DNA of 64,000 nucleotides from an uncultured Erythrobacter sp. (GTDB lineage: Bacteria > Pseudomonadota > Alphaproteobacteria > Sphingomonadales > Sphingomonadaceae). The stretch covers positions 186,001-250,000 of the forward strand of contig CANNCL010000002.1 of assembly GCA_947503155.1 (NCBI GenBank), written 5' to 3'. Positions 51,514-62,509 of this stretch are shown in pieces; positions within the stretch are counted from its first letter, which is position 1; every line of letters begins with the position of its first letter. Both the position numbers and the translations under genes were made by a program. The notes below the pieces were generated by a model that was not told the origin of the DNA, ran no database searches, and saw only the letters and a program-made list of their open reading frames with translations.

Positions 51514-53151
51514 TCAGTCGGAAAATCCTACGAAAACCTCGCAAGGATCACCGGATCGGATTGCGCAAGGGAGCGCGGCCATTGCCGTGCGGCCTGAGCG
51601 CTCGGCAGGCGCAAGATCGGCGCGAATGTAGAGTTCTACTCTGCCCGGATAATACCCGGCCGTTTCGGCAAGGACATAATCACTCACAATTGCGCTGCGC
51701 ACTATGTCGCGGGTTTCGGTAAGAAATTGAGGCGTATTCAGCGCATCGGTAACGATGATTGCTCCGGGCTGCTGGGCAATAATTCTCGCGGTCTCAACCA
51801 CCGGATCGGCACCCAATGCGGTGCGTTCGTGATGGCTGCTGAGATGCGGGGAAAAGGCAAACTTTGTCGGGATGCACCGGCCGGCCCGCGCGTAGAGAAT
51901 TGTCGGCCCGTCAAAGATGAAAATGCATTCTTCGGCGGGAACATGGGTTTCGATCGCCTGGACTAAGGCCGAAACTGCGCTGCGATGCGAGGAGGAATGT
52001 TCCATCTGTTCCGCGAAAGATGCGCAACCCAGCGCGAGAACCAAGGCCACCGCGCTGAATATTTTGCGCGAACGATGGTAGCTGAAAAAGCTGGCCGCCA
52101 TCAGACAGATGAAAGGGAGCGTCAGGCCGAAATAATGCACGAATGGCGACCCCAACATGACGAGGGAGAAGGCCCCTACGATTGTGAAGGAAGCGATCAA
52201 GAGGAACAAAATCCAGTCAATTCGATCACGCATTGCGTGCGCTGAAACGATGCTGAGCGCGGCGAAGGCTGCGAGCGGGAAGGCGGCAGTGGTCAACTTT
52301 TGCGCATTGCTTTCAGCCAGAAGCGGATAAAACTCGCTTCGCAAAAATATTGAGACAAAATTGGCGAAGAAGAACGTCTCAAATTCGCCCTGCGCAGCAA
52401 AATATGCGGCGAACAACAATGTCGGTAGCAGGCCGAGGAAACCGAATAGCGCTAGGCTTGCCATGATCCGCGCAAGGCCAAATTGCATTTGCCACAGGCG
52501 GAAAGCGGCGAGGGCCGCCAGCAAGGCGCAAAATGGCAGAACCGAATATTTGATCTGTAACGCGGTCCCGCCAAGCACCATGATGCCGCACAGCAACCGC
52601 AACACTCGCGCCGGGTCAGCGCTTTCAAAAGCACGGCGTATCCCAATCAATTGCAGGAGCAATATCGGCGCCAAGAACGTCTCTGACTGGCCCAGATGCA
52701 TAAAGAATAACGGCATGTTGAGTAGAAACAGCAGGGTCACGACCAATGCGCCAAATGGCGTGCCAATCCGCTTTGCCAAATTGTGGATCATCAATGCACT
52801 GGCCGCTGTGCAAGCGATCCCGGGGATTTGGTATGCCAGCGGAGAAGGGCCGCCGATCCAGTGAAGCCCTGCAAACAAAGCGAACAAGCCGGGCGGTTTG
52901 CGATCCCATAAATCCCGATACGGCATGTCGCCCAAAAGCCAGGCTTGCCCCATCACGGAATAGAGTTGTTCATCGGGATCTGCGGCGGGGTCGCCAAGAT
53001 ATGGGGCGCGAACAAGCACAACGAACAGCACGATAAAGGCAGCGACCGCGATTTGGTGAGCGCGCAAAATCGCCGGCACATTCGCGCCAGTCGGCCATTG
53101 CCTTGCTGTCTTAGAAGAGCCAGCCGGCCCCAAAAAATACGTATCACCCAT
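51514..53151 (-). CDS. Glycosyltransferase family 39-like membrane protein
   Basis: About 545 aa with roughly ten helices. The first periplasmic loop has DPAADPDEQLYSVMGQAWLL and YRDLWDRKPPGLFALFAGLH (Asp-Glu and RKPP motifs of the PMT_2/GT39 fold, which moves sugar or lipid-linked groups onto proteins or lipids). The carboxy region beyond residue 400 is periplasmic (EECIFIFDGPTILYARAGRC). Start at 53151 (MGDTYFLGPAG) is a best guess; the open frame extends to 53262. Acceptor unknown. Confidence 0.82.
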   Translation of the reverse strand: MGDTYFLGPAGSSKTARQWPTGANVPAILRAHQIAVAAFIVLFVVLVRAPYLGDPAADPDEQLYSVMGQAWLLGDMPYRDLWDRKPPGLFALFAGLHWIGGPSPLAYQIPGIACTAASALMIHNLAKRIGTPFGALVVTLLFLLNMPLFFMHLGQSETFLAPILLLQLIGIRRAFESADPARVLRLLCGIMVLGGTALQIKYSVLPFCALLAALAAFRLWQMQFGLARIMASLALFGFLGLLPTLLFAAYFAAQGEFETFFFANFVSIFLRSEFYPLLAESNAQKLTTAAFPLAAFAALSIVSAHAMRDRIDWILFLLIASFTIVGAFSLVMLGSPFVHYFGLTLPFICLMAASFFSYHRSRKIFSAVALVLALGCASFAEQMEHSSSHRSAVSALVQAIETHVPAEECIFIFDGPTILYARAGRCIPTKFAFSPHLSSHHERTALGADPVVETARIIAQQPGAIIVTDALNTPQFLTETRDIVRSAIVSDYVLAETAGYYPGRVELYIRADLAPAERSGRTAMAALPCAIRSGDPCEVFVGFSD

Positions 53152-53265
53152 TGCATGAGTGCTATTGACGAAAAACCTCAAGGATATGTTGACGCGGGCT
53201 AAAATGTCCGTGTTTCTATGGGTTTCGGTGGTTAACGCGTGTCCATATATTGTGTGCATCAAACG

Positions 53266-53295
53266 GAAAAGGCGGCCCTGTTGGGGCCGCCTTTC
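53266..53295 (-). terminator. Terminator of the prolyl oligopeptidase gene
   Basis: Stem AAAGGCGGCCC / GGGCCGCCTTT with loop TGTTG; the A-run at 53267-53270 becomes the U-tract on the minus strand. Confidence 0.88.
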
Positions 53296-53343
53296 GTATT
53301 CTGGCTTGTGATTGGTTCAGTTTCCTAAACCGGCCGTCTCATG

Positions 53344-55506
53344 TCATTGTTCGTCCATCAAACGCTGCATCAGATAGATATATTGCAGCGCCTGAAGCTT
53401 TGCGCGTTGTTCGTTGTCAACGCCGCCCGAATGGCCGCCGGTTGTGTCTTCATAATAGAAATAATCCTGACCCAATTCAGCCAGTCGCGCCGCGCCTTTG
53501 CGAGCATGAGCGGGATGCGTCCGGTCATCGGCGGTGGATGCCCATAGGAATGGGGCGGGATAATCCACGCCTTCCTGCAGCAATTGATAGGGAGAATATC
53601 CCTCAATCCATGCGCGCTGTTCGGGAATACGCGGATCGCCATATTCACCAATCCATGACGCGCCGCGCCCGATCAGGTGATAGCGCAGCATATCAAATAA
53701 CGGGATTTGCACGATGGCCGCGCCAAACAGGTCAGGCCGCTGAGTGATCGCGGTCCCGACGAGCAGGCCGCCTTGCGAGCCGCCTTGAATGCCGAGATGC
53801 TCTGGGCTGGTGAAACCGCGCGCCACCAAATCTTCGCCCACAGCGATGAAATCATCCCAAGTGCGCTGCTTATTCTCGCGGATAGCCGTTTGATGCCAGC
53901 CGGGGCCAAATTCGCCCCCGCCGCGCAAGTTTGCAAGGACATAGGCCCCGCCGCGCTCCATCCACATCTTGCCAGTAGAGCCGAGATAGCCGGGCAGGCG
54001 CGGAACTTGGAAGCCGCCATAACCGCTCATCAAAACCGCGGTTTCACCGTCCATTTCCATGCCCGCAGGCTTGACGATGAAATAGGGGATTTGAGTTCCA
54101 TCCGCGCTGGTGGCCTCATGTTGCTCAACTTCCATGCCTGCCGGATCGAAATAAGCGGGCGAGGTTTTGAGCACTTCGGGAGGGCCGCTGCCGTCGGAAT
54201 AATAGAGCGTCGTTGGCTCCAGAAACCCGGTGACGGTGAACATGATCTGGTCGGTTTCATCAGAACTGGCCGCGATGCCAACCGTTGCATTGGCAGGCAG
54301 ATCGACCTGTGTGCTGGTCCAATCGCCGTCGACGAAATTGAACTGCAAGACTTTGCCCACGACATTGTCGAGCAAGCCAACGAACAAAGCGTTGGCGGTG
54401 ATCGCCCCGCCGCGCTTCGTCTGGCGCTCTGCTGGTGCCCAGACAAGCGTCTTGGCCGCTCCATTAGGGTTCGCCTTCCATTCTTCCAGATCGACGGCGA
54501 TCAAGCTGTCGGCGGGAAAGGTCTGCCCGTCCACATCCCAATCCACATCGGTCGACAGCAGCAAATGCCCATCAACAATGCCATACGGATTGGCTTTCTT
54601 AGGAAGGTCGAGTTTTACCCATTCGCCGTCCATTTCGACGTAATATTCGCGTTCATGAAAACTGATGCCTCGGTACGCGACGCGGGCATGGACGACGTCG
54701 TCGCTGTCACGCAGCAGATAGGCACCGGCGGAAACATCGGAAGATTCGCCGCGGAAAATCTCAGGCGCATCGGCAATATCTGTGCCGCGTGCCCAAACGC
54801 GGGTGGTGAAGGGATATTCGCTGTCGGTCAGCGTCCCTTCGCCAAAGTCGCGGCCAACCAAGAGGGTGTCTTCGTCAACCCAGCTGACGCCGCCTTGGCT
54901 CTTTTCAGAAAGCTCAAAGCCGCCTTCGATGAATTCGCCGGTGGATGTGTCAAATTCGCGCAGGATGGTGGCATCCTCGCCGCCATCGGACAGTGCGATC
55001 ATGCAGCGGGTCAAATCCGGGGCGAGGCAGGTCGAGCCTTTATAAACCCACTCAACGCCGTCCGCCGCCGCCAGAGCATCGACGTCCAGCACCGTTTCCC
55101 ATTCGGGCTCATCGGTTTGATAGCTTTCGAGCGTGGTGCGGCGCACCAACCCCTTGGGATTTTCTCTATCTTGCCAGAAATTATACAGGCCGTCGGGCCG
55201 GAAACTGACGAACGGAATGCGGTCTTCGCTGTCATAGATTGCGAGCGCTTCTGCCTTCAGCTCTTCGAACCGCGGATCAGTTTCTAACACGCCGAGTGTC
55301 CGGGTGTTTTCCGCCTCGACCCATGCCAACGCTTCGTCACTGCGCGCTTCTTCTAGCCAGATGAACGGGTCTTGTTCCGGGCCGGGGACGCCGTCATCCA
55401 TCGGTGCGGTTTCGGTGTGAGCATCGGCTGATGCGGAAGTCGTGATGCCAGCGGTCATGGCAGCAGCCAATACGCCGGTAATTGCGAGTGTTGAGACAAG
55501 TTTCAA
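53344..55506 (-). CDS. Exported prolyl oligopeptidase (S9 family)
   Basis: A 720-aa protein with a signal peptide (cut near SASADA), then a DPFIWLEEARSDEALAWVEA opening typical of prolyl oligopeptidase, a seven-bladed propeller (about residues 90-440) and an alpha/beta hydrolase domain. Catalytic Ser is in GIQGGSQGGLLVG, Asp in STADDRTHPAHARK and His in TTGGHSGGVDN. It would cut proline-containing peptides in the periplasm. Monocistronic, ends with a strong terminator. Confidence 0.95.
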   Translation of the reverse strand: MKLVSTLAITGVLAAAMTAGITTSASADAHTETAPMDDGVPGPEQDPFIWLEEARSDEALAWVEAENTRTLGVLETDPRFEELKAEALAIYDSEDRIPFVSFRPDGLYNFWQDRENPKGLVRRTTLESYQTDEPEWETVLDVDALAAADGVEWVYKGSTCLAPDLTRCMIALSDGGEDATILREFDTSTGEFIEGGFELSEKSQGGVSWVDEDTLLVGRDFGEGTLTDSEYPFTTRVWARGTDIADAPEIFRGESSDVSAGAYLLRDSDDVVHARVAYRGISFHEREYYVEMDGEWVKLDLPKKANPYGIVDGHLLLSTDVDWDVDGQTFPADSLIAVDLEEWKANPNGAAKTLVWAPAERQTKRGGAITANALFVGLLDNVVGKVLQFNFVDGDWTSTQVDLPANATVGIAASSDETDQIMFTVTGFLEPTTLYYSDGSGPPEVLKTSPAYFDPAGMEVEQHEATSADGTQIPYFIVKPAGMEMDGETAVLMSGYGGFQVPRLPGYLGSTGKMWMERGGAYVLANLRGGGEFGPGWHQTAIRENKQRTWDDFIAVGEDLVARGFTSPEHLGIQGGSQGGLLVGTAITQRPDLFGAAIVQIPLFDMLRYHLIGRGASWIGEYGDPRIPEQRAWIEGYSPYQLLQEGVDYPAPFLWASTADDRTHPAHARKGAARLAELGQDYFYYEDTTGGHSGGVDNEQRAKLQALQYIYLMQRLMDEQ

Positions 55507-55588
55507 ATGTCCTCTCCTTCAGGGGAAGTTGTTGCCGCAGAGTGTGCCGGGGAAGGGCGCGCTTGTGAAGGGGGCAAAGCCTCCGCTG

Positions 55589-56302
55589 CTATTGATGTTC
55601 GGGATAGATTTCGCGGCGGAACCGGCCAAGCCAATCGACAAGCCCCGGATGCGCCTCAATCATCGCCTTCATTGGGCTGGTGAATTCCACGAACATGATA
55701 TTGGCGAGCAGAGAATAGACGGCGGCATCCGTGCTGCTGATCCGGTCCCCAAAGAACCACGGTCCCGCCCCAAGCATTGCCGCCAATGCGCCAATATCCT
55801 TACGCGCGATCCCCTCAATCTCGGCGGGCGAATGCAGGCCCATACCGTGCCCCGCGAGCTGCTTTTTCACCCCGCGCCGCGCAACCGGGGCGAGGATCAT
55901 GCGCACCGGGGCTGGGATCGAACCGAGGACGGTGCCTTTGAGGATTGGCCAGTTTTCATCCCGGCACCAACGATCATAGACCATCGCCCAATAGAGATTT
56001 TCCTCTATGAGCCGCTGGATCGCGATCGCAGACCCACGCTGATCGTCGGTCAAATGCGCATCGGGATCTTTGCCGAATTCCTCTTTCAAGAAATCGATAA
56101 TGAGCGTGGAATCGCCGAGAATTCGGCCTTGATACTCGATCCACGGAGCTTTCTTTTTAGGGCCGGGAAAAGGCGTTGCGGCGGTGATCGATTGATGGTC
56201 AATTTCGGCCATGCGCAGAAAACTGTCGAGTTTCAGGCAGAATGGGCTGACCGAAACCAGTCCCCATGCGCCCGGCAGGTGATATGCCGCCAATTTGTTC
56301 AT
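55589..56302 (-). CDS. Glutathione S-transferase-like protein (metaxin/Fax type)
   Basis: A 237-aa protein with an amino thioredoxin-like domain (SVSPFCLKLDSFLRMAEIDH, then KAPWIEYQGRILGDSTLIID) and a helical carboxy domain (GPWFFGDRISSTDAAVYSLL). The combination, with an S-x-x-C-type start, resembles the Fax/metaxin-like GSTs rather than classical detoxifying types. Start at 56302 is preferred over the open frame to 56383 because of GAGGGGA and the fold onset. Substrate unknown. Confidence 0.82.
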   Translation of the reverse strand: MNKLAAYHLPGAWGLVSVSPFCLKLDSFLRMAEIDHQSITAATPFPGPKKKAPWIEYQGRILGDSTLIIDFLKEEFGKDPDAHLTDDQRGSAIAIQRLIEENLYWAMVYDRWCRDENWPILKGTVLGSIPAPVRMILAPVARRGVKKQLAGHGMGLHSPAEIEGIARKDIGALAAMLGAGPWFFGDRISSTDAAVYSLLANIMFVEFTSPMKAMIEAHPGLVDWLGRFRREIYPEHQ

Positions 56303-56385
56303 CTTATCGTCCCCTCGCGTTCCAATGTGCGTCTGTAAGGGGCGAACTGCAAGGCCGCCGCGCTCAATCGAAACAGGCCGCAAAC

Positions 56386-56418
56386 GAAAAAGGGCGACCC
56401 GTTATAGGCCGCCCTTTC
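56386..56418 (-). terminator. Terminator of the ATP synthase operon
   Basis: Minus-strand stem AAAGGGCGGCC / GGGTCGCCCTTTTT after atpC, U-tract from the A-run at 56386-56391. Confidence 0.85.
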
Positions 56419-56442
56419 GATAATTTATGTGTTCGCAGTCGC

Positions 56443-56700
56443 TTACGCTTCGACATGCTCCGCGAGCACGGTCAGACCGTTTTCGCCCACTTCGGCAAAG
56501 CCGCCGCGCACTTCGATCAACTCAGGCGCGCCGCCTTCGGTCTTATAGACTTGCACTGCGCCGTCGCGGATCGTGCTCATGAAAGGCGCATGGCCTTCCA
56601 GAACACCAAATTCGCCTTCGGAGCCGGGGACGACGACCATATGGACGTCTTCGCTGCGGACCTGCTTGGCCGGGGTTACGAGTTCAAAGTGAAGTGGCAT
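56443..56700 (-). CDS. atpC: ATP synthase epsilon subunit
   Basis: An 85-aa protein comprising only the amino beta-sandwich: [20 protein letters not shown], then [20 protein letters not shown]. The carboxy helical hairpin (about 45-50 residues, inhibitory in E. coli) is missing, as in many alphaproteobacteria. It is last in the operon, 20 bases after atpD. Confidence 0.95.
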   Translation of the reverse strand: MPLHFELVTPAKQVRSEDVHMVVVPGSEGEFGVLEGHAPFMSTIRDGAVQVYKTEGGAPELIEVRGGFAEVGENGLTVLAEHVEA

Positions 56701-56720
56701 TTGTTTTTCCTAATGCGCGC

Positions 56721-58196
<1,476 letters not shown>

Positions 58197-59066
58197 TTAG
58201 AGCGCTTCTGCGCCCGCGATGATTTCGATAAGTTCGGTGGTGATCGCTGCCTGACGGCGGCGGTTATATTCTACGTTTAGAGCTTTGATCAGGTCGCCTG
58301 CATTGCGCGTGGCGTTGTCCATAGCTGTCATCGAAGCGCCGTGTTCGGATGCTTCGCGTTCTAGCAAAGCGCCGAAGACCTGCGTCTTCACATAACGCGG
58401 CAATAGCTCTTCGAGGATTTCCTCTTCGCCCGGCTCATATTCGACCACAGCGCCGCTGTCTTCGGTTGCCGCAGGGGCAGGGACCGGGATCAGTTGAGCC
58501 ACGGTTGGGTTTTGAACCAGCGCGGATTGAAATGTTGGCGATACCAGATGCGCGATGTCGAATTTGCCATCGTCGAACATGGTGACCAGTTCAGCCGCGA
58601 TTGCGTCTGCTTCTTCAAAGCCGGGTGTCTTGACCGTCGAAGTGTCAAACCCGCCGCCGATTTGGCTGGCGAAATCGCGCTTCAACGGTGCGCGGCCTTT
58701 TTTACCGATGAGGTAGAATTCAACCGTCTTACCCGCCGCAATCAATTCGTTCGCTTTGATACGAGCCGCTTTGACGAGGTTGGAGTTAAGACCGCCGCAC
58801 AGCCCTTTGTCGGTGTTGACCACGACCAGCAAATGCCGCTGATCTGAGCCGGTTCCGGCAAGCAATTTTGGTGCGCTGTCGCCAGACACTTTGCCTGCGA
58901 GGCTGGCCATCACCGCGCCCAGACGTTCCGCATAGGGGCGTCCGGCTTCGGCAGCGGCCTGCGCCCGGCGAAGCTTCGCCGCGGCGACCATCTGTTTGGC
59001 CTTGGTGATCTTCTGAGTCGATTTAACCGACCCGATCCGACCTTTAAGTTCTTTTAGTGAAGCCAC
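58197..59066 (-). CDS. atpG: ATP synthase gamma subunit
   Basis: A 289-aa rotor subunit of F1. It begins [20 protein letters not shown] and ends [20 protein letters not shown] ... IIAGAEAL, the two helices forming the coiled-coil axle; GLCGGLNSN is the conserved core motif. The start is GTG at 59066 with AAAGGAA 8 bases before it. Twelve bases separate it from atpA. Confidence 0.97.
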   Translation of the reverse strand: MASLKELKGRIGSVKSTQKITKAKQMVAAAKLRRAQAAAEAGRPYAERLGAVMASLAGKVSGDSAPKLLAGTGSDQRHLLVVVNTDKGLCGGLNSNLVKAARIKANELIAAGKTVEFYLIGKKGRAPLKRDFASQIGGGFDTSTVKTPGFEEADAIAAELVTMFDDGKFDIAHLVSPTFQSALVQNPTVAQLIPVPAPAATEDSGAVVEYEPGEEEILEELLPRYVKTQVFGALLEREASEHGASMTAMDNATRNAGDLIKALNVEYNRRRQAAITTELIEIIAGAEAL

Positions 59067-59078
59067 TGAGGCGTTCCT

Positions 59079-60620
<1,542 letters not shown>

Positions 60621-61175
60621 TTAAGCCTTCATGGCTTGGGAAAGTGAGTTGAGACGAGTGCGGATCGAGGCATCAATGCGCTGCGATCCGATGGTGACGA
60701 CAAGCCCGCCCAAAAGGTCGGGATCGACATCAGCGACAAGCATTACGGTGCGGCCCTCGCGGGCGGTCAGCTTGGTCTTAAGCGACGCAAGCTGTTCTGC
60801 GCTGAGCGGGTGCGCGCTGGTGACTGTCGCGGTTACTTCGCCGCGCTGTGCCGCCGCGATTGCTTTAAAAGCGGCAATCATGTCGGTCAGTTTAGCCAAA
60901 CGGCGATTGCCGGCGATCACACCAAGGAAATTGGTGGTCAGCTCTGACAATTTGAGATGTTTGGCAATCGCGGCAATCGCGTCACCTTGATCCCCGCGCG
61001 ACAATTGCGGGTTGGTGGTCGCAGCGCGCAAGTCTTCCGACTCGACGAGAGCTGCGCCCAGCGTTTCGAGATCGGATTCGACGGCCGAAACCGTTCCGTT
61101 CTCGCTGGCCAATTCAAAAAGGGCCGAGGCATAGCGCCCTGCGAGGCTAGCCTGAATACCGGCGGAAATATCCAC
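60621..61175 (-). CDS. atpH: ATP synthase delta subunit
   Basis: A 184-aa stator protein of F1. GTG 61175 is chosen (GGGGAATTT upstream) because residues following match Atp[41 protein letters not shown] and LSQAMKA. The open frame goes on to 61391 without family similarity. First gene of the operon; b, a and c subunit genes are not in the window. Confidence 0.95.
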   Translation of the reverse strand: MDISAGIQASLAGRYASALFELASENGTVSAVESDLETLGAALVESEDLRAATTNPQLSRGDQGDAIAAIAKHLKLSELTTNFLGVIAGNRRLAKLTDMIAAFKAIAAAQRGEVTATVTSAHPLSAEQLASLKTKLTAREGRTVMLVADVDPDLLGGLVVTIGSQRIDASIRTRLNSLSQAMKA

Positions 61176-61495
61176 GCGCTTAAATTCCCCTGATGAGGAG
61201 TGAAGAATAACGATGCAACTTTTCGATGGCAGATGCGTGAGGGGCACCGGTTCGAAAGTTGGCGCGCGCCTAGCAATTGATTCCCGATTGCGCAAGCGAA
61301 GTGGCGCGAAGAACGATTTTTGTTCGCAGGTCGGGTGGACTGAGCCGCAGCCTCTTTGATGCCCGCCTCGATCATAGCAAAAGGTGTTCATGCGACACTA
61401 TCTCATATACACTTGCATTTTCTACGGACTTTAGGCTACATACTTACCGACCGGTAAAGCGAAGTGCGCAAACCGGGAGTAATGGGAGAATTCAG
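61176..61495. promoter_or_regulatory. 320-bp divergent region between atpH and the TauD-like dioxygenase
   Basis: No gene is seen. It must contain the ATP operon promoter (minus) and that of the dioxygenase (plus). On the plus side TTGCAT at 61412 and a poorly conserved -10 (TAGGCT/TACATA) precede the palindrome at 61444-61457. GAAC-N7-GTTC at 61311-61325 is noted but not assigned. Confidence 0.4.
61444..61457. promoter_or_regulatory. TetR-type operator TTACCG-AC-CGGTAA
   Basis: Six-base arms around a 2-base centre. The word TTACCGACCGGTAA is typical of TetR/AcrR-family repressor sites. It lies 39 bp upstream of the dioxygenase start and would block or overlap its promoter. No TetR gene is in the window, so the regulator must be elsewhere. 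Confidence 0.6.
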
Positions 61496-62323
61496 ATGCA
61501 ACTCACACCAATGGCCCCAAAATGCGGCGTCGAAGTTTCCGGCGTTTCACTGGCGAATTGCACAGACGCCGAGATGGATAACATCCGCACGACGATCTAC
61601 GAACATGGTGTAGCGGTCTTTCGCGATCAGGAATTCTCTCCCGAAGATCACATCACCTTTGGCAAACGCTGGGGCGGTGTTGATGTGAACAAATATTTCC
61701 CAATCAGCGATGACTTTCCAGAGATCGCACTGGTCAAAAAAGAAGCCGACGAATCGACCAATATCGGCGGTGCATGGCATACAGATCATTCTTATGACCA
61801 AATTCCGGCGATGGGATCGGTCCTGGTCGCTCGCGATTTGCCGCCAAGCGGCGGTGATACGCAATGGGCGCATATGGGCGCGGCCTATGACGCGCTGCCT
61901 GATGACCTCAAAGCAGAGATTGAAGGCCTGAGTGCATTCCACACTGCCGACCACGTCTATAAAGAAGACGGCCTCTATGCGCAGACGGATATGGGCAAAA
62001 ACCTGCGCGGCCAGCATGTCAGAACGGGCGCGACTCATCCGGTCGTGATCCGGCACCCGCAAACAGGGCGCAAACTGCTCTATGTAAATGGCGGCTTCAC
62101 CATCAACTTTGTCGGTCAGACCCGCGAAGAAAGCCTGCCGCTGCTGCAAAGGTTGCTCGACGCGGCGGTTATGGACGACAATCAATGCCGCCTTCAGTGG
62201 AAGCCCGGCACAGTCGCGATCTGGGATAACCGGACAAGCTGGCACAATGCCTTGAACGATTATGCCGGACACCGCCGCGAAATGCACCGGATTACGCTGA
62301 GTGGTGAGCCGCTGGCGGCTTAA
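61496..62323 (+). CDS. TauD/TfdA-family Fe(II)/2-oxoglutarate dioxygenase
   Basis: A 275-aa enzyme. The start 61496 follows GGGAGAA. Residues include ANCTDAEMDNIRTTIYEHGV, IGGAWHTDHSYDQIPAMGSV (His-x-Asp iron ligands in WHTDH) and later WDNRTSWHNALNDYAGHRRE with the distal iron His and the 2-oxoglutarate Arg. Members hydroxylate taurine, alkyl sulfates, 2,4-D or related substrates; the actual one is unknown. The palindrome at 61444 suggests inducible repression. Confidence 0.9.
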   Translation: MQLTPMAPKCGVEVSGVSLANCTDAEMDNIRTTIYEHGVAVFRDQEFSPEDHITFGKRWGGVDVNKYFPISDDFPEIALVKKEADESTNIGGAWHTDHSYDQIPAMGSVLVARDLPPSGGDTQWAHMGAAYDALPDDLKAEIEGLSAFHTADHVYKEDGLYAQTDMGKNLRGQHVRTGATHPVVIRHPQTGRKLLYVNGGFTINFVGQTREESLPLLQRLLDAAVMDDNQCRLQWKPGTVAIWDNRTSWHNALNDYAGHRREMHRITLSGEPLAA

Positions 62324-62509
62324 TATTCTCTCGCGCTAGTCAGGCCGCGCTAACCAGGAATGCGCCCTGACGCTCCGAGGGGGCGTGGCAGTGGCCGCTG
62401 CGCGTGGCCGCGCTTGCGAACCTTTGGTTCGGGGCTGGACGGGCGATTTAGGCGGTGCGGGTAGTGCGGGCGGTGCGGGTGGTTCTTGCACTGGGCAAAT
62501 TCCCCCCGC
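62324..62509. repeat. GC-rich intergenic repeats after the dioxygenase gene
   Basis: Imperfect GCGGTGCGGGTAGTGCGG-type tandem words around 62453-62482 between convergent stops. No gene or clear terminator is seen. Confidence 0.5.

Noticed and set aside
53707..55287. 526-codon open frame on the plus strand
   Set aside because: Antisense to the prolyl oligopeptidase with an intact catalytic triad; a shadow frame.
61311..61325. GAAC-N7-GTTC, considered as a LexA box
   Set aside because: Alphaproteobacterial LexA sites are direct repeats (GTTC-N7-GTTC); this is inverted and is not next to an SOS gene.
61176..61391. Extended amino terminus for AtpH (256 aa)
   Set aside because: The extra residues do not resemble the delta subunit. 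GTG at 61175 with GGGGAATTT gives the normal length.
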